In this document: positions 13,230 through 13,855 of the stretch, piece by piece | Layout: each line of letters starts with the position of its first letter | Position numbering within the stretch: position 1 is the stretch's first letter | DNA from: an uncultured Prevotella sp. | Lineage (GTDB): Bacteria; Bacteroidota; Bacteroidia; Bacteroidales; Bacteroidaceae | Direction: 5' to 3' | Assembly (NCBI GenBank): GCA_905234355.1 | Contig: CAJOHP010000038.1 | Coordinates: 7,691 to 21,545, forward strand | Length of the DNA stretch: 13,855 bases | Made by a program: the position numbers and the translations under genes | Notes under the pieces: model-generated | The model's database searches: none | Told to the model about the DNA's origin: nothing | Seen by the model: the letters and a program-made list of their open reading frames with translations, nothing else

Positions 13230-13855
13230 GTGGGCATCATCTATCCTTCACCCATCTTCGGTCCCGTGCACAGCCGCCGTCTGGGCGTGTCGCTGGGCAT
13301 CAACCTGCTGCCTGCCGACGGCAAGGTGTGCACGTTTGACTGCATCTACTGCGAGTGCGGATACAATGCCGACCACCGTCCCACGCTGCGCATGCCCTCG
13401 CGCGAGCAGGTGGCACAGGCCCTCGAGGCCCGTCTGCAGGACATGCAGGCCCATGGACCAGCACCCGACGTGCTGACCTTTGCCGGCAACGGCGAGCCGA
13501 CGGTCAATCCCGACTTTCCTGCCATCATCGGCGACACCCTGCGCCTGCGCGACAAGTACTTCCCGCAGGCCAAGGTGTCGGTGCTGAGCAATGCCACACA
13601 GATAGTGCGCCCCGAGGTGCATGCAGCGCTGATGCGCGTGGACAACAACATACAGAAGCTCGACACCGTCGCGCGCGTATATATAAATAAGGTGGACCGT
13701 CCCACGGGCCACTACGACCTCGACGCCGTGGTGCGGGCGCTACAGACCTTCCGCGGACATGTCATCATCCAGACCATGTTTCTGCACGGCCCGGGTGTGA
13801 CCAACACCGGCGACGACTATGTGGCGCCCTGGCTCGACGTGGTGTGCAGCGTGGC
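13230..13855 (+). CDS. Radical SAM protein, N-terminal 208 residues
   Basis: A GTG at 13230, 2 bases after the DUF362 stop, opens a frame that continues past the window edge. The product starts VGIIYPSPIFGPVHSRRLGVSL and carries the [4Fe-4S]/SAM motif CTFDCIYC (Cys34, Cys38, Cys41, spacing CxxxCxxC) followed by ECG. TFAGNGEPT (83-91) and VLSNAT complete the SAM-binding face. The IFGPVHSRRLG start and CIYCECG resemble COG0731-type radical SAM proteins, the family that includes wyosine-type tRNA enzymes. That specific role is not expected in bacteria, and the substrate is unknown. No ATG at a suitable position precedes the conserved IFGP motif, hence the GTG start. The 3' part is missing only because the window ends. 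Confidence 0.92.
   Translation, partial: MGIIYPSPIFGPVHSRRLGVSLGINLLPADGKVCTFDCIYCECGYNADHRPTLRMPSREQVAQALEARLQDMQAHGPAPDVLTFAGNGEPTVNPDFPAIIGDTLRLRDKYFPQAKVSVLSNATQIVRPEVHAALMRVDNNIQKLDTVARVYINKVDRPTGHYDLDAVVRALQTFRGHVIIQTMFLHGPGVTNTGDDYVAPWLDVVCSV

Overview
The window reads as ordinary chromosome of a GC-rich member of the Bacteroidales, probably Prevotellaceae or a close relative (family level is inference). Three signs support this. Nearly every transcription unit is preceded by the Bacteroidota promoter -7 box TAnnTTTG, often with TTTG 19-20 bases upstream. Leaders are A-rich and mostly lack Shine-Dalgarno sequences. The gene content is typical of the phylum: a PorT-type barrel, a split 5'-nucleotidase, a signal-peptide DUF362 protein and a TonB-dependent receptor. 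No rRNA, tRNA, CRISPR array, insertion sequence or phage gene was seen.

Layout. On the minus strand at the left edge, ksgA (16S rRNA dimethyltransferase) overlaps by 4 bases the start of an unknown exported protein that runs off the window. A 59-residue hypothetical gene is divergent from ksgA and converges on rplS (L19), with a strong hairpin between them. Divergent from rplS is a pair of genes that together make up a 5'-nucleotidase, with the C-terminal domain encoded first. They are separated by a G-free array of 17-bp tandem repeats. A possible small membrane ORF or gene remnant follows on the minus strand, then a GNAT acetyltransferase converging on a porT-like gene. A 55-residue two-cluster ferredoxin is divergent from porT and ends in a hairpin.

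The middle holds the most unusual gene: a 1003-residue protein with a degenerate receiver domain, an intact receiver domain, a PEP synthase/PPDK-type ATP-grasp domain and an unassigned C-terminal module. The phosphohistidine and PEP domains of true dikinases are absent. It is probably co-transcribed with upp (uracil salvage). The peroxiredoxin gene bcp converges on upp. The right end carries a TonB-dependent receptor, an exported DUF362 protein, and, 2 bases after it, a GTG-initiated radical SAM gene cut by the window edge.

Most genes are housekeeping or common in the phylum. The receiver/ATP-grasp fusion, the G-free repeat spacer and the DUF362-radical SAM pair merit the closest look. All family assignments come from motifs read by eye; no database search was possible.
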